Assembly (NCBI GenBank): GCA_023252195.1
Contig: JAHEXI010000002.1
Coordinates: forward strand, 124,001 to 188,000
Length of the DNA: 64,000 nucleotides
Origin: Pseudonocardiales bacterium
Lineage (GTDB): Bacteria > Actinomycetota > Actinomycetes > Mycobacteriales > Pseudonocardiaceae
Direction: 5' to 3'
Numbering within the stretch: position 1 is the first letter of the stretch; the number at the start of each line of letters is the position of its first letter. Of the stretch, positions 55,056 to 64,000 are shown piece after piece. The notes under the pieces are model-generated. The model was not told the origin of the DNA, did not search any database, and saw nothing but the letters and a program-made list of their open reading frames with translations. Position numbers and translations under genes: made by a program.

Positions 55056-56486
55056 ATGATTGATGGTGCCGCCTCAACGTTGGCTGCGCTCGTAGGTGAA
55101 CTGGCGAGTGAGCGTCCGCCGCGCTATGCGGCGCTGGCCGCGCGTATCCGGTTGCTCATAGCGGACGGCCGACTGGCCGTCGGGATCCGGTTGCCGGCGG
55201 AGCGGGAGCTCGCCAGTGCACTGCAGCTGAGCCGGACCACGGTCACCGCCGCCTACCGGCGGCTGCGCGAGGACGGCTGGGCCAATGCCCGCCACGGCGC
55301 AGGGACCTGGACGTCGCTGCCCGCGGGAACCGCATACGGCGCCTGGGCGCCGGCTCTGCCCACCGCAGGGGTTCTCGATCTCGCGCACGCCGCGCCGGCG
55401 GCCCCGCCTGAGATCGTCACCGCATTCACCGCGGCACTGGCCGATCTCCCACGGCTGCTACCTGGCCACGGCTACTATCCCGCCGGCTTGCCGGAGCTGC
55501 GGGCGCGGGTCGCGCAGCTGTACACCTCCCGTGGGCTGGCTACCACGCCCGAGCAGATCCTCATCACGGCTGGTGCACTCAACGGCATCACGGTCGCGCT
55601 GGAGGTGCTCATCGGTCCCGGCGACCGGATCCTCATCGAGCACCCCAGCTACCCCAACGCGCTGGACGCCATCCGGGCCAGCGGGGCCCGCGCGGTGCCG
55701 GTGGCCATCGACGCAGCGGATCCCGCCGCCGTCGCCGCTGACATCACCCGGGTCGCTCGGCAGACCAGCCCCCGGCTGGCCTACCTCATGCCGGACTTCC
55801 AGAACCCCACCGGTCTGCTACTCGACGCGGAGCAGCGGGGGCGCCTGGCGGCGGGCTTGCACGGGTCGGGCACCGTCGCGCTGGTCGATGAGACCCTCGT
55901 CGAACTCGGCTTGGACATCACGCCCGCGGCACCCCTCGCGGCGTTCGCCCGGGCTGATCTGGCCGTCACCGTCGGCACGCTGAGCAAGACTTTCTGGGGT
56001 GGCCTGCGGGTCGGATGGTTGCGCGCCGAAGCCACCCTCATCCAACGGCTGACGGCTGCGGCGGTGCGTGCTCAGCTGTCCGGGCCGGTGCTCGAGCAGC
56101 TTGCCGCCTGCCACTTGCTCGACGCCGCCGAGGCCACATTGCGCGCGCATCGCGACCGGTTGCGGGCCCAGCGCGACTCGCTCGTCTGCGCGCTTGGCGC
56201 TGCACTGCCCAGTTGGCAGGTGCCGGTGCCGCCTGGCGGACTGGTGCTGTGGTGCAGACTCCCCGCGCCGATCTCCAATGCCCTGGTCGACGCCGTGCGG
56301 CGGCGTGGACTGCGGTTGGCGGCCGGCCCTCGGTTCGGCGCCGGTCACGCCTTCGCCGACCGGCTACGGCTGCCCTACACCCAGCCAATCGATGTCCTGC
56401 GGCGCGCGGTCGAGATCCTCGCGGCGGTGGCCGGCGCGCTGCCGGCGACCGACCCGGGTTTCGCCCCGTCGCGCCTCGTGGTGTGA
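55056..56486 (+). CDS. yczR: MocR/PdxR-type GntR regulator with aminotransferase domain (YczR-like)
   Basis: This 476-residue protein has an N-terminal GntR winged helix (about 15-85; GIRLPAERELASALQLSRTT) joined to a fold-type I aminotransferase-like domain. That domain contains PDFQNPTG and the PLP-binding lysine K311 in TLSKTFWGG. MocR proteins sense PLP or amino compounds and usually regulate a neighbour. The divergent yczE gene and the operator between them match the known yczR-yczE pairing. Confidence 0.87.
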   Translation: MIDGAASTLAALVGELASERPPRYAALAARIRLLIADGRLAVGIRLPAERELASALQLSRTTVTAAYRRLREDGWANARHGAGTWTSLPAGTAYGAWAPALPTAGVLDLAHAAPAAPPEIVTAFTAALADLPRLLPGHGYYPAGLPELRARVAQLYTSRGLATTPEQILITAGALNGITVALEVLIGPGDRILIEHPSYPNALDAIRASGARAVPVAIDAADPAAVAADITRVARQTSPRLAYLMPDFQNPTGLLLDAEQRGRLAAGLHGSGTVALVDETLVELGLDITPAAPLAAFARADLAVTVGTLSKTFWGGLRVGWLRAEATLIQRLTAAAVRAQLSGPVLEQLAACHLLDAAEATLRAHRDRLRAQRDSLVCALGAALPSWQVPVPPGGLVLWCRLPAPISNALVDAVRRRGLRLAAGPRFGAGHAFADRLRLPYTQPIDVLRRAVEILAAVAGALPATDPGFAPSRLVV

Positions 56487-56889
56487 GTACGGGGAATGAT
56501 CGGGCGGCGGACACGACCGTCCGGCACATCGGCATCTTCCTCTTCGCAGATGTCGAGGAGCTTGACGCCATCGGGCCCTGGGAGGTGCTGGCGCACTGGA
56601 CTCAAGACCAGCGTGTGCACCGGCTCACTAAGTTTACGCCGCTGCGGGCTTGCTACGCGGACGGCCAGCCACCACGTACTGGCGTGCGTTGGCGAACCTA
56701 CAGGAGTTGGAGCCCACGGTGCAGCTTCGTCCGGATGCCCGCTTTGTCGACGACGGTGATGTGATCACTTCTGCTGGGGTGTCCGCAGGCATAGACATGG
56801 CGCTGCACCTCGTCGCTCGACTCGCGGGCGTACAACGTGCGAAACAGGTCCGGCGTGGCATCCAGTATGACCCCCAGCCACCGGTATAG
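56483..56889 (+). pseudogene. DJ-1/PfpI family gene with internal deletion
   Basis: The 5' part (DTTVRHIGIFLFADVEELDA, IGPWEVLAHWTQDQ) is the family N-terminus and starts at GTG 56483, overlapping the MocR stop. The centre with the catalytic Cys is deleted and replaced by scrambled frames. The 3' part resumes as TTYWRALANLQELEP, ARFVDDGDVITSAGVSAGID and MALHLVARLAG to the stop. It is the second broken DJ-1 gene within 4 kb. Confidence 0.75.
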
Positions 56890-56996
56890 CAGCCCGGCGC
56901 CAACTGGAACCAATTGCATGTTTCCGGGTTCTGCACAGTGCCAAGTGGAACCTAATGCACCTGTCGGCGGCGGTAAGCGGTGCTGACGGTGCGTGA

Positions 56997-57857
56997 TCAG
57001 GCTTCGCGGGTGGCTGTTCTGGCTAGGGCGAGGGCTAGGCCGATCAGCAGGTAGCAGGCCGCGCGGAGGCTGGTTGAGGCCAAACCGTCCAGCGGCAGTG
57101 GGTCGCGCAGCACATCGGTGATCGCGAACCATCCGGTGGTCAGCAGCAGAGGTTGGAGCCAGTCCAGGGCGGGGATGGCGGAGAGCACCCCGAACACGAT
57201 CAGGCCGCCCAACACCGCCGCGAGTACCACCAGCGGGTGTTCGGTGGCCGAGGACACCGCCAGGGCGACCGCACCGACCGCGGCGAGCTGACCCACCGTC
57301 CAGGCCGCAGCCAACGACACCCGCAGCAGTGCCGACGCTGGTCCGATCTCGGTCCCAGACATCGTGAGCATGCCGTGGGCGGTCCCGGACGGGCCGACCA
57401 ACACCAACCCGGTGACGATGCCCAGCACGGCGACGGCGGCGACCGCGGCCACCGCGACGGCCAACACGCCGACCGCCTTGACCAGCACCAGCCGGGTCCG
57501 GCTGACCGGGGCCAGTAGCAGTCCGCGCAGCGTTCCGTGCGCAGACTCCCCGGCCAGCGCATCGGCGGCGGCCATCGTCACGGCCAGAGGCAACAGCAGC
57601 GCCAAGGAGATCGACAGCGCCGCCACTGGCAGCACCAGCCCGTTACCGGCGATCTGAGTGAGCAGGCCCGACCCGCCCGGCGAGTCGGCTGCCACGATGC
57701 CGATCCCCATCAACACCGGAATCAGCGCGAGTATCCCCAGCACGGTCTGGGTGCGCGGCCGGCGCAGCACCCAGCGCAGCTCGCTTCGCAGCAGCCGTCC
57801 CAGTGGCGCGCGTACCGGGCCGGTCAGGGCGGTCCGGTACGCATCCGCGGTAGTCAC
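56997..57857 (-). CDS. ABC transporter permease
   Basis: This 286-residue membrane protein has about six hydrophobic helices and the ABC-2 type feature LAGESAHGTLRGLLLAPVSR. The GTG start overlaps the ATPase stop (GTGA), so the two form an exporter pair. The cargo is not evident; drug or peptide export is usual for this family. It is the last gene of a three-gene operon. Confidence 0.85.
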   Translation of the reverse strand: MTTADAYRTALTGPVRAPLGRLLRSELRWVLRRPRTQTVLGILALIPVLMGIGIVAADSPGGSGLLTQIAGNGLVLPVAALSISLALLLPLAVTMAAADALAGESAHGTLRGLLLAPVSRTRLVLVKAVGVLAVAVAAVAAVAVLGIVTGLVLVGPSGTAHGMLTMSGTEIGPASALLRVSLAAAWTVGQLAAVGAVALAVSSATEHPLVVLAAVLGGLIVFGVLSAIPALDWLQPLLLTTGWFAITDVLRDPLPLDGLASTSLRAACYLLIGLALALARTATREA

Positions 57858-58822
57858 TGGCTGTGACCCTCGGTCAGCTGGGCGAACAGCTCGTCCAACC
57901 CGGTCCGCCAGCGCTGCACCTCGTGCACCGCCACCTCCGCGCGGACCAGCAACGCGACCACACTCGGCGGGTCGGTTCCAGCGAGCTCGACGAGCACCCC
58001 GGCTGGGCGGATAGCGGCACCGATCCCGGCCGCGCGCAGCGCCTGCACCGCCATGGTGGAATCGGGTGTGCGCACGTCCAGTGCGGGTGCCCCGCCGTCG
58101 AGCAGGGCGGCCAGCGGACCCGCGGCGATCAGTGACCCGTGGTCGAGCACCGCGACATGCGTGCAGGTCGCCTCGACCTCGGCGAGCAGGTGCGAGGACA
58201 CCAGCACGGTGGCGCCGCCGGCGTGCAGCTCGGCGATGATGGTCCGGACGTCCCGGGTACCAGCGGGATCCAGGCCGTTGGTCGGTTCGTCGAGGATCAC
58301 CAGACGTCGGGGCACCAGCAGCGCCGCAGCCAGGCCCAGACGCTGTTTCATGCCCAGCGAATAGGCGCGGTAGCGCCGCCCCGCCGCACTGGACAGGCCG
58401 ACTCGGCTCAGGACGCCCTGCACCGCATCCGGGATCGCTCGGCTGGACAGCAGTGGCTCGGCTGCCGCGCACCGCCGCAGGTTCTCCCGGCCGGACAGGA
58501 ACGGGTGAAACCCAGGGCCTTCCACCAGCGCTCCGACATGCGGCAGCACCGCGCCGGCGGCGGCCGGCATCGGTGCCCCGAGCAGCTCCACCGTGCCCGC
58601 GGTGGGTCGGGACAGCGCCAGCAGCATGCGGATCATCGTGGTCTTACCCGAACCATTCGGGCCCAGCACGCCCAGCACAGCACCGGCCGGCACGTCGAGG
58701 TCCACGCCGGAGACCGCCACGGTGGAGCCGAACACCTTGCGCAGGCCACGGACCCGGATCGCCGGCGCGTGCACCTCAGCCGGCGAAGTGGTCGCGGCCG
58801 GGGTGGCCGAGCCGGCCGTCAC
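57854..58822 (-). CDS. ABC transporter ATP-binding protein
   Basis: This 322-residue protein has Walker A GPNGSGKTT, signature YSLGMKQRL, Walker B LVILDEPTNGLDP and the H-loop SSHLLAEVE. This is the DrrA/CcmA-like exporter type. Its GTG start overlaps the stop of the SEC-C gene, and its stop overlaps the permease start, so all three are translationally coupled. Confidence 0.93.
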   Translation of the reverse strand: MTAGSATPAATTSPAEVHAPAIRVRGLRKVFGSTVAVSGVDLDVPAGAVLGVLGPNGSGKTTMIRMLLALSRPTAGTVELLGAPMPAAAGAVLPHVGALVEGPGFHPFLSGRENLRRCAAAEPLLSSRAIPDAVQGVLSRVGLSSAAGRRYRAYSLGMKQRLGLAAALLVPRRLVILDEPTNGLDPAGTRDVRTIIAELHAGGATVLVSSHLLAEVEATCTHVAVLDHGSLIAAGPLAALLDGGAPALDVRTPDSTMAVQALRAAGIGAAIRPAGVLVELAGTDPPSVVALLVRAEVAVHEVQRWRTGLDELFAQLTEGHSQ

Positions 58823-60531
58823 CTGGTCAGACCCTCGCCAACGCTTTTGCGCAGGCGGTGCGGGTTCATCAGACCTGTTGTCGGCTGCCCGGCGCGCTCG
58901 GTTTGCAGCAGGATGGCTTCGACGTCGTCGATGATGCTGCGCAGTTCGGCGCGGATGGCGGGATCGTCGGAGACCGCAGCTTCGCGCGGGCTCAGATCAC
59001 CGATCACGCCGGGAGCGTCCAGCCAGCGTGTCTCGGCGTCGCGGCTCAGGCGGTCGGAGGCGTCGTCCGCGTCGGCGGCGGCCGTCGCGTCGAGAAAGTA
59101 GCTCTCCAGGATGATGGCGCGGCCTTCGCGGCCGTCGGGCTCCTCGCTGACGCGCTTGGCCTGCCGGTTGAGTTCGACGGCTTCCGGGACCACGTCGCGC
59201 AGCTGGGTTTCGAGTTCGGCCAGCCGCGCGAGAGAGTTCGCAGCGACAGTGAGGTTACCGCCGGTCCGTTCAATCACCCCGAGGTTGAGCACCCGCCCGT
59301 CGGGCAGCTGCCGGTGCCAGGCGACGACGTCCTCGTCGGTCCGGGTCAACCGCTCGATGAGGCGCTCGAAGGCCTCCCGCGGCCCGGGCGCCTGGTAGGT
59401 GACGCTGCACTCGTACAGGTCGTCGCCGTCACTGTTGCGGAACTGGATGGGCGGCTCGGGAGCGAAGAAGTCCGCGATCTGCTCCATCGATGATCCTGAG
59501 GCGAGCAGGCCGGCCAGCTCGCGACGGCGTGGCCGGGAAACGTGGACGGGCACCGCAAGCATTCGAGGTTGGGTGTCGTCCCGCAGCACCCGACCGCAGA
59601 ACAGCTCCAGCCGTTGCGCGGACTGCGAGAACAACGTGTCGACCAACTCGATCGAGTCGCCGGCCGGTAGCGCGCGCAGCGTGACGCTGGTGTCCCGGGC
59701 AACGTCGATCGCCTCATAGAGGCTGACCGGGATCCGCTGCCAGTCCTCAATGAGCTGGCGTTCGTCTGGGCGCAGCCAGTGACCTCGGGCGGCGAGGAAC
59801 TTCTTCACCAAGCCGCCGTGGAACAACGCAAGATCCAGCATGAACATCGCGTACCGCTGCGCGTCCTCGGTGCGCTCGATCAGCGGTGTGATCACCTTCA
59901 GACCGGGAGCGCGCTCGGCGTAGGTGCCCAGCAGCGCATAGACCAGCTGGGCCCGGGCGTTCAGCGGAGGTACCGCATCGAGCCGGCAGCAGACCTTGAA
60001 CTTACGGCCCGACCCGCACGGGCAGGCCGTGTTGCGCGCGACGTCGGGGGGTGTCGCGGCGATGGCCTCGCTCAACCCTGCTCGTAGCGGGCTGGGAATG
60101 TCGGAGCGCCGCAGGTACCGGTCCGCTGTGACGTAGTCTCCGCGCGCCGCAGCGTACTGGGCGGCGTCGTGCAACGCCGGCTCCAGGCCCGGGCGCAGTG
60201 TCAGCGCCTCGGCGAGCACGTCGCAGGCAGTCGCGGAGTCCCCGGCACCTTCGGCAGCGCGAGCGGCGATGAGCGCGACCGCCGCTTTCTCCTCCCTGCT
60301 TCGCGCCTGCGACCGTAGCGCCGCAAGCTGCGCCTGGACTACCCCGCGCTGAATTGCCTCGCTCTGGGCGGTGTGGCACTCGATCTGGGCGGAAAGAAAG
60401 CCCAGTGCGCTATCGGTCGCCAACGTCAGTGCATCGAGCATGAACCGGACGCCGGCCGCATCCAGCGGATCCTCGCCGGTGAGCATTCCCACCAGGGTCT
60501 CAACGTCGATGAGCACATCATTTTCGGCCAT
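58819..60531 (-). CDS. SEC-C zinc-motif protein with helical repeats
   Basis: The protein has 570 residues. The SEC-C zinc ligand set CPCGSGRKFKVCC (C170, C172, C181, C182) is clear. The N-terminal 160 residues look like TPR-type helices, and the rest shows no family I can name. SEC-C motifs occur at the SecA end and in unrelated cytosolic proteins, so a role in secretion is not implied. It heads the ABC exporter operon. The first 235 bp upstream are divergent to the Nudix gene. Confidence 0.75.
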   Translation of the reverse strand: MAENDVLIDVETLVGMLTGEDPLDAAGVRFMLDALTLATDSALGFLSAQIECHTAQSEAIQRGVVQAQLAALRSQARSREEKAAVALIAARAAEGAGDSATACDVLAEALTLRPGLEPALHDAAQYAAARGDYVTADRYLRRSDIPSPLRAGLSEAIAATPPDVARNTACPCGSGRKFKVCCRLDAVPPLNARAQLVYALLGTYAERAPGLKVITPLIERTEDAQRYAMFMLDLALFHGGLVKKFLAARGHWLRPDERQLIEDWQRIPVSLYEAIDVARDTSVTLRALPAGDSIELVDTLFSQSAQRLELFCGRVLRDDTQPRMLAVPVHVSRPRRRELAGLLASGSSMEQIADFFAPEPPIQFRNSDGDDLYECSVTYQAPGPREAFERLIERLTRTDEDVVAWHRQLPDGRVLNLGVIERTGGNLTVAANSLARLAELETQLRDVVPEAVELNRQAKRVSEEPDGREGRAIILESYFLDATAAADADDASDRLSRDAETRWLDAPGVIGDLSPREAAVSDDPAIRAELRSIIDDVEAILLQTERAGQPTTGLMNPHRLRKSVGEGLTR

Positions 60532-60766
60532 CTGTGCAGGCTAGTCGCCCGGCGCAACGGCAGGTAAAGGCGCGCTGGTCGTTGGCGCCCTGCAACGAAC
60601 ACCAACCCGGCCGGGCAGCACCGTTAACCGCTACCAACACCGGGTCGGCGCCAGGGCCAGCCGCGGTCCGTCCCTGATCGGCACCGCGGACCTACCGATC
60701 TTGCTCTAAGGAAGTGGTCAGGGCACGCCCTTCCCGGCGACGCCGAGCACCGCCACCATCGTCCGA

Positions 60767-61261
60767 GTGCGCCGCCATACCGAGCAGTCCCCGGCCCGCG
60801 CCGAGCCACCGGAAGTGAGCCCTGCGGTGGTGGTCGCGGCCGCCCTGGTGCGCGCGGGTCGGGTGCTCGCGCAGCAGCGGGCCTACCCTCCGCAACTTGC
60901 GGGTCGCTGGGAGCTGCCGGGTGGCCGGGTTGAGCCGGACGAGAGCGCCCGAGATGCGCTGATCCGGGAGTGTCGCGAGGAGCTCGCCGTCGAGGTGGTG
61001 CCGGGCGAACAGCTCGGTCCGGAGGTGCCCCTACCCGGGGGATACGTCCTGCGGGTGCACATTGCGCGGTTGGCTCAGCCGATGGCAACACCAGTCCCGG
61101 TCGAGCATGAGGCACTGCGGTGGGTGGAAGTCAGCGAGCTCGCGACGCTTGATTGGTTGGACGCAGATCGCGCCATTCTGCCCGATCTCGAAGTGCTGTT
61201 AAGGGCCGATAGAAGTGGCGCGGCGGGCGGCGCGGGTGCCCCCAAGAAACCCTCCGAGTAA
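60767..61261 (+). CDS. mutT2: Nudix hydrolase (MutT2-like)
   Basis: This 164-residue protein has a complete Nudix box G-G-R-V-E-P-D-E-x9-REECREEL-type pattern (GGRVEPDESARDALIRECRE then EL). It should hydrolyse oxidised or modified nucleoside triphosphates. By position before typA it matches mycobacterial mutT2. The start is uncertain: GTG 60767 as given, or GTG 60815, which begins directly at SPAVVVAAALV. Confidence 0.82.
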   Translation: MRRHTEQSPARAEPPEVSPAVVVAAALVRAGRVLAQQRAYPPQLAGRWELPGGRVEPDESARDALIRECREELAVEVVPGEQLGPEVPLPGGYVLRVHIARLAQPMATPVPVEHEALRWVEVSELATLDWLDADRAILPDLEVLLRADRSGAAGGAGAPKKPSE

Positions 61262-61298
61262 CATTGGACTTCCCGGCATCCAATCGAGGAGTTCCTGC

Positions 61299-63224
61299 GT
61301 GCCCACAGTCGCCCCTACCCGCCTGCGCACCGACCTGCGCAATGTTGCCATCATCGCGCACGTCGATCATGGCAAGACCACGCTCGTCGACGCCATGCTG
61401 CGCCAGTCTGGGGCCGTGTCCGGCCGCAGCGAGGTGGATCGCGTGCTGGACTCCGGTGATCTGGAGCGCGAAAAGGGCATCACGATCCTGGCCAAGAACA
61501 CCGCGGTCACCCGCTCCACACCGGATGGTCCGGTCACTATCAATGTGGTTGACACTCCCGGGCACGCCGATTTCGGCGGTGAGGTCGAGCGCGGGTTGTC
61601 CATGGTGGACGGTGTGCTGCTGCTCGTCGACGCCAGCGAGGGACCGTTGCCGCAGACCCGCTTCGTGCTTCGCAAGGCGTTGGCCGCGCACCTGCCGGTA
61701 GTGCTCGTGGTCAACAAGGTGGACCGGCCGGACGCGCGGATCACGACGGTCGTCGACGAGACCCACGACCTGCTGCTGGATCTCGCCACAGACCTGGAAG
61801 GCCTCGAAGCCGATACCGCCGCGGCGGTACTGGACATGCCGGTGATCTACGCCAGCGCCCGGGCCGGCCGCGCCAGCCTGACCCGCCCGCAAGACGGCGA
61901 GATGCCCGACGTCGAGGACCTCACGCCGCTGTTCGACGTCATCCTCACCCACGTGCCACCGCCCGCGGGTGATGCGGAGGCGCCGTTGCAGGCGCACGTC
62001 ACCAACCTCGACGCGTCGACGTTCCTGGGTCGGATCGCGTTGTGCCGGGTCCGTGCGGGACGGCTGCACAAGGGCCAGACGGTGGCGTGGTGCCGGGAAG
62101 ACGGGTCGATCCGACCGGTCAAGATCACCGAACTGCTGCGCACGGTAGGCCTTGAGCGGGTCCCGGCGGCCAGCGCGAAGGCCGGTGACCTGATCGCCAT
62201 CGCGGGAATCGCGGAGATCACCATCGGCGACACGCTCGCCGACATCGACGATCCGCGCCCGCTGGCCCGGATCACCGTGGACGAGCCCGTGATCGCGATG
62301 ACGATCGGAATCAACACCAGCCCGCTGGCCGGCCGCGGTGGGGGTCGCAAGCTCACGGCTCGCCTGGTCCGCAACCGGCTGGATGCCGAGCTGGTCGGCA
62401 ACGTGAGCATCCGGGTGTCGCCCACTGAATCGCCGGACACCTGGGAAGTGCAGGGTCGTGGCGAGCTCGCGCTGGCCATCCTGGTGGAAACCATGCGCCG
62501 AGAGGGTTTCGAGCTCACCGTCGGCAAGCCGCAGGTGGTCACCCGCATTGTGGAAGGCACCCTGCACGAACCGTTCGAACACCTCACCGTCGACGTGCCC
62601 GAGGAGTACGTCGGTGCCGTGACGCAGCTGCTGGCTGGTCGCAAGGGCCGGACCGAACAACTGGGTGCCACCTCCGGAGACGGCTGGGTGCGGCTGGAGT
62701 TCACGGTGCCCTCCCGTGGACTGATCGGTTTTCGCACCGAATTCCTCACCATCACCCGGGGTACCGGTGTGGTCCACCACGTCTTCGACGGCTACCGCCC
62801 ATGGGTGGGGGAGCTGCGCACCCGTCGCTCCGGGTCGCTGGTCGCCGACCGCTCCGGCGCGGTCACCGGGTACGCGTTGACGCAGCTGGGTGACCGGGGC
62901 GCCTTCTTCGTGGAGCCCGGTGCCGCCGTCTACGCCGGCATGGTGGTCGGCGAGAACCCCCGCGCCGAGGACCTGGATCTCAACATCTGCCGGGAGCGCA
63001 AGCTCACCAACGTGCGTTCCTCCAGCGGAGAGGAACTCGAGCGGCTGGCTCGACCGCGGACGCTCGGGTTGGAGGAGGCGCTGGAGTTCTGCGCCTCCGA
63101 CGAGTGCGTCGAGGTAGCTCCCGACGTGGTGCGGGTGCGCAAGGTGATATTGGACGCTACCCAGCGGGGCCGGCAGCGGGCCCGGGATCGGGTGGCGCGG
63201 GGTTCTTCGACGTCGATCCAATAA
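61299..63224 (+). CDS. typA: Ribosome-associated GTPase TypA/BipA
   Basis: This 641-residue translational GTPase has G1 AHVDHGKTT (20-28), the switch [14 protein letters not shown], and NKVDRPDAR (G4). Elongation-factor-like domains II, III and V follow, then the BipA C-terminal domain ([36 protein letters not shown]). It assists ribosome assembly and stress responses. GTG 61299 follows CGAGGAG; an upstream in-frame start overlaps the Nudix gene and lacks resemblance. Confidence 0.95.
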   Translation: MPTVAPTRLRTDLRNVAIIAHVDHGKTTLVDAMLRQSGAVSGRSEVDRVLDSGDLEREKGITILAKNTAVTRSTPDGPVTINVVDTPGHADFGGEVERGLSMVDGVLLLVDASEGPLPQTRFVLRKALAAHLPVVLVVNKVDRPDARITTVVDETHDLLLDLATDLEGLEADTAAAVLDMPVIYASARAGRASLTRPQDGEMPDVEDLTPLFDVILTHVPPPAGDAEAPLQAHVTNLDASTFLGRIALCRVRAGRLHKGQTVAWCREDGSIRPVKITELLRTVGLERVPAASAKAGDLIAIAGIAEITIGDTLADIDDPRPLARITVDEPVIAMTIGINTSPLAGRGGGRKLTARLVRNRLDAELVGNVSIRVSPTESPDTWEVQGRGELALAILVETMRREGFELTVGKPQVVTRIVEGTLHEPFEHLTVDVPEEYVGAVTQLLAGRKGRTEQLGATSGDGWVRLEFTVPSRGLIGFRTEFLTITRGTGVVHHVFDGYRPWVGELRTRRSGSLVADRSGAVTGYALTQLGDRGAFFVEPGAAVYAGMVVGENPRAEDLDLNICRERKLTNVRSSSGEELERLARPRTLGLEEALEFCASDECVEVAPDVVRVRKVILDATQRGRQRARDRVARGSSTSIQ

Positions 63225-63271
63225 GATCAGACTCGGGCATTGCGCCTGCCGAGGCGGTCTGGCAACAAAGA

Positions 63272-63288
63272 CCCCGGAGACACCGGGG
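63272..63288 (+). terminator. Small hairpin after typA
   Basis: CCCCGG-AGACA-CCGGGG forms a 6-bp GC stem 47 bp after the typA stop. It is short, so termination is only possible. Confidence 0.35.
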
Positions 63289-63317
63289 GAGATCGCTTTG
63301 CGGCAGCATGTCGCCTC

Positions 63318-64000
63318 GTGGGTACGTCCGGCGGTGCACGCAGGGTGGTGACGGCGCTCATGGCCGCGGCTGCTCTCGTTGCGTGTACCCCGCGCTCCGC
63401 CGACCTGGTCACCCCCCGCCGGCCCGCCACGACCTCGTCAGCGGCGTCGCCTGCCGGGCGTGAGGTGGTGTTCGGGATTGACCGGCTGATCGGCGGCTTC
63501 AATCCGCATACGCTGGCTGACCTGACGCCGATCTCCGAGGCGGTTGCCGGCCTGCTGCTGCCGTCGGCGTTTCACCAAACACCGGCTGGGCAATGGGTGC
63601 TCGACCACACGCTGCTCGACTCCGCCGAAGTCACCCGCACCGAACCGTTCACCGTCACCTACCGGATCCGGCGCAATGCGCAATGGTCTGACATCACCCC
63701 CATCGCCGCCGAAGACTTCAGCTACCTCGCTGAGCAGATGCGCAGCCAACCCGGCGTGGTCGACTCGGCCGGCTACCAGCTGATCGATCAGGTGGTATCG
63801 CGGGACGGCGGCGAGACCGTCGAGGTGGTCTTCAGCCGGCCCTACGCCGGCTGGCGCACCCTGTTCCACAACCTGCTACCAGCGCATCTGCTCAAGGATG
63901 CGCCCGGAGGCTGGAGCAAGGCGCTTGACGCCGGGGTGCCGGTTTCCGGCGGTCCGTTCGCGATGACCTCAGTGGACCGGTCTCGTGGCGAGATGGTGCT
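63318..64000 (+). CDS. lpqW: LpqW-like lipoprotein / solute-binding protein (partial)
   Basis: From GTG 63318 the frame is open to the window end (227 codons). The signal peptide ends in a lipobox LVAC (MAAAALVACTPRSAD), and the mature part resembles oligopeptide-binding (SBP_bac_5) proteins: VVFGIDRLIGGFNPHTLADL, AVAGLLLPSAFHQTPAGQW, TVTYRIRRNAQWSD. In M. tuberculosis, lpqW follows typA and influences PIM/lipomannan balance; here it is co-oriented rather than convergent. The C-terminal half lies outside the window. Confidence 0.78.
   Translation, partial: MGTSGGARRVVTALMAAAALVACTPRSADLVTPRRPATTSSAASPAGREVVFGIDRLIGGFNPHTLADLTPISEAVAGLLLPSAFHQTPAGQWVLDHTLLDSAEVTRTEPFTVTYRIRRNAQWSDITPIAAEDFSYLAEQMRSQPGVVDSAGYQLIDQVVSRDGGETVEVVFSRPYAGWRTLFHNLLPAHLLKDAPGGWSKALDAGVPVSGGPFAMTSVDRSRGEMV

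Noticed and set aside
57997-58472. Upstream extension of the permease frame (to 58472)
   Set aside because: This part is out-of-frame antisense reading of the ATPase gene; the GTGA overlap at 57854-57857 gives the true start.
61131-63221. 696-codon open frame on the minus strand
   Set aside because: It is fully antisense to typA, with His/Gln/Arg-rich composition typical of a GC-rich shadow frame and no motifs.

Overview
The window is high-GC chromosomal DNA from an actinobacterium. Many GTG starts, ATGA/GTGA stop-start overlaps and actinobacterial signature genes (Wag31-type DivIVA, a SARP regulator, SigE/RseA/HtrA, an LpqW-like lipoprotein) support this. Gene order on both sides resembles blocks of the Mycobacterium tuberculosis chromosome (Rv1221-1223 sigE-rseA-htrA; Rv1086 to Rv1112 uppS-phoH2-fum-glpX-xseB-xseA-lytB2-ychF; Rv1160-1166 mutT2-typA-lpqW). 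A relative in the Mycobacteriales/Pseudonocardiales group is likely, but the genus is not determinable by eye.

Bases 1-18235 are ordinary core genome: the sigma-E envelope-stress module, a short-chain Z-prenyl diphosphate synthase, a DUF885 metalloprotein, PhoH2, a SARP regulator, a small secreted protein, fumarase, FBPase II, exonuclease VII, IspH, RmuC and YchF.

Bases 18236-50469 look like a decayed integrated island. YchF is interrupted 4 codons before its expected end: a 12-bp core (GTCGAGTTCCGC) switches it to a foreign tail. The expected native tail (V-D-F-R-F-N-V-stop) is stranded 32.2 kb away at 50458, directly beside a degenerate tyrosine integrase gene. Three further copies of the junction (20733, 25703, 27391) lie inside, two with the integrase-side arm. 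This is the pattern expected for tandem accretion of elements at one attachment site. The island carries IS6, IS256, IS110, reverse-transcriptase and serine-recombinase debris, and also apparently intact cargo. The cargo includes a glycosyltransferase, a FOXRED2-like flavoprotein paired with a GCS2 ligase, PEP carboxylase, and a three-gene operon combining a GCS2/ATP-grasp fusion, an asparagine-synthase-like amidotransferase and an S9 peptidase. It also includes a membrane metallophosphoesterase, a fasciclin lipoprotein, a Gly/Tyr/His-rich small protein and a second-site Wag31-type protein. Many other genes are broken (nitrate-reductase-like enzyme, tatA, a sulfite-oxidase-like gene, an RskA-like anti-sigma factor, a lipase).

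Bases 50482-64000 return to chromosome. First comes a scrambled zone of small genes, transposase/resolvase remnants and two broken DJ-1/PfpI genes, one with a (GATCCC)6 repeat. Then follow a YczR(MocR)-YczE divergent pair with a clear inverted-repeat operator, an ABC exporter operon with a SEC-C protein, a Nudix hydrolase, TypA/BipA and the start of an LpqW-like lipoprotein.
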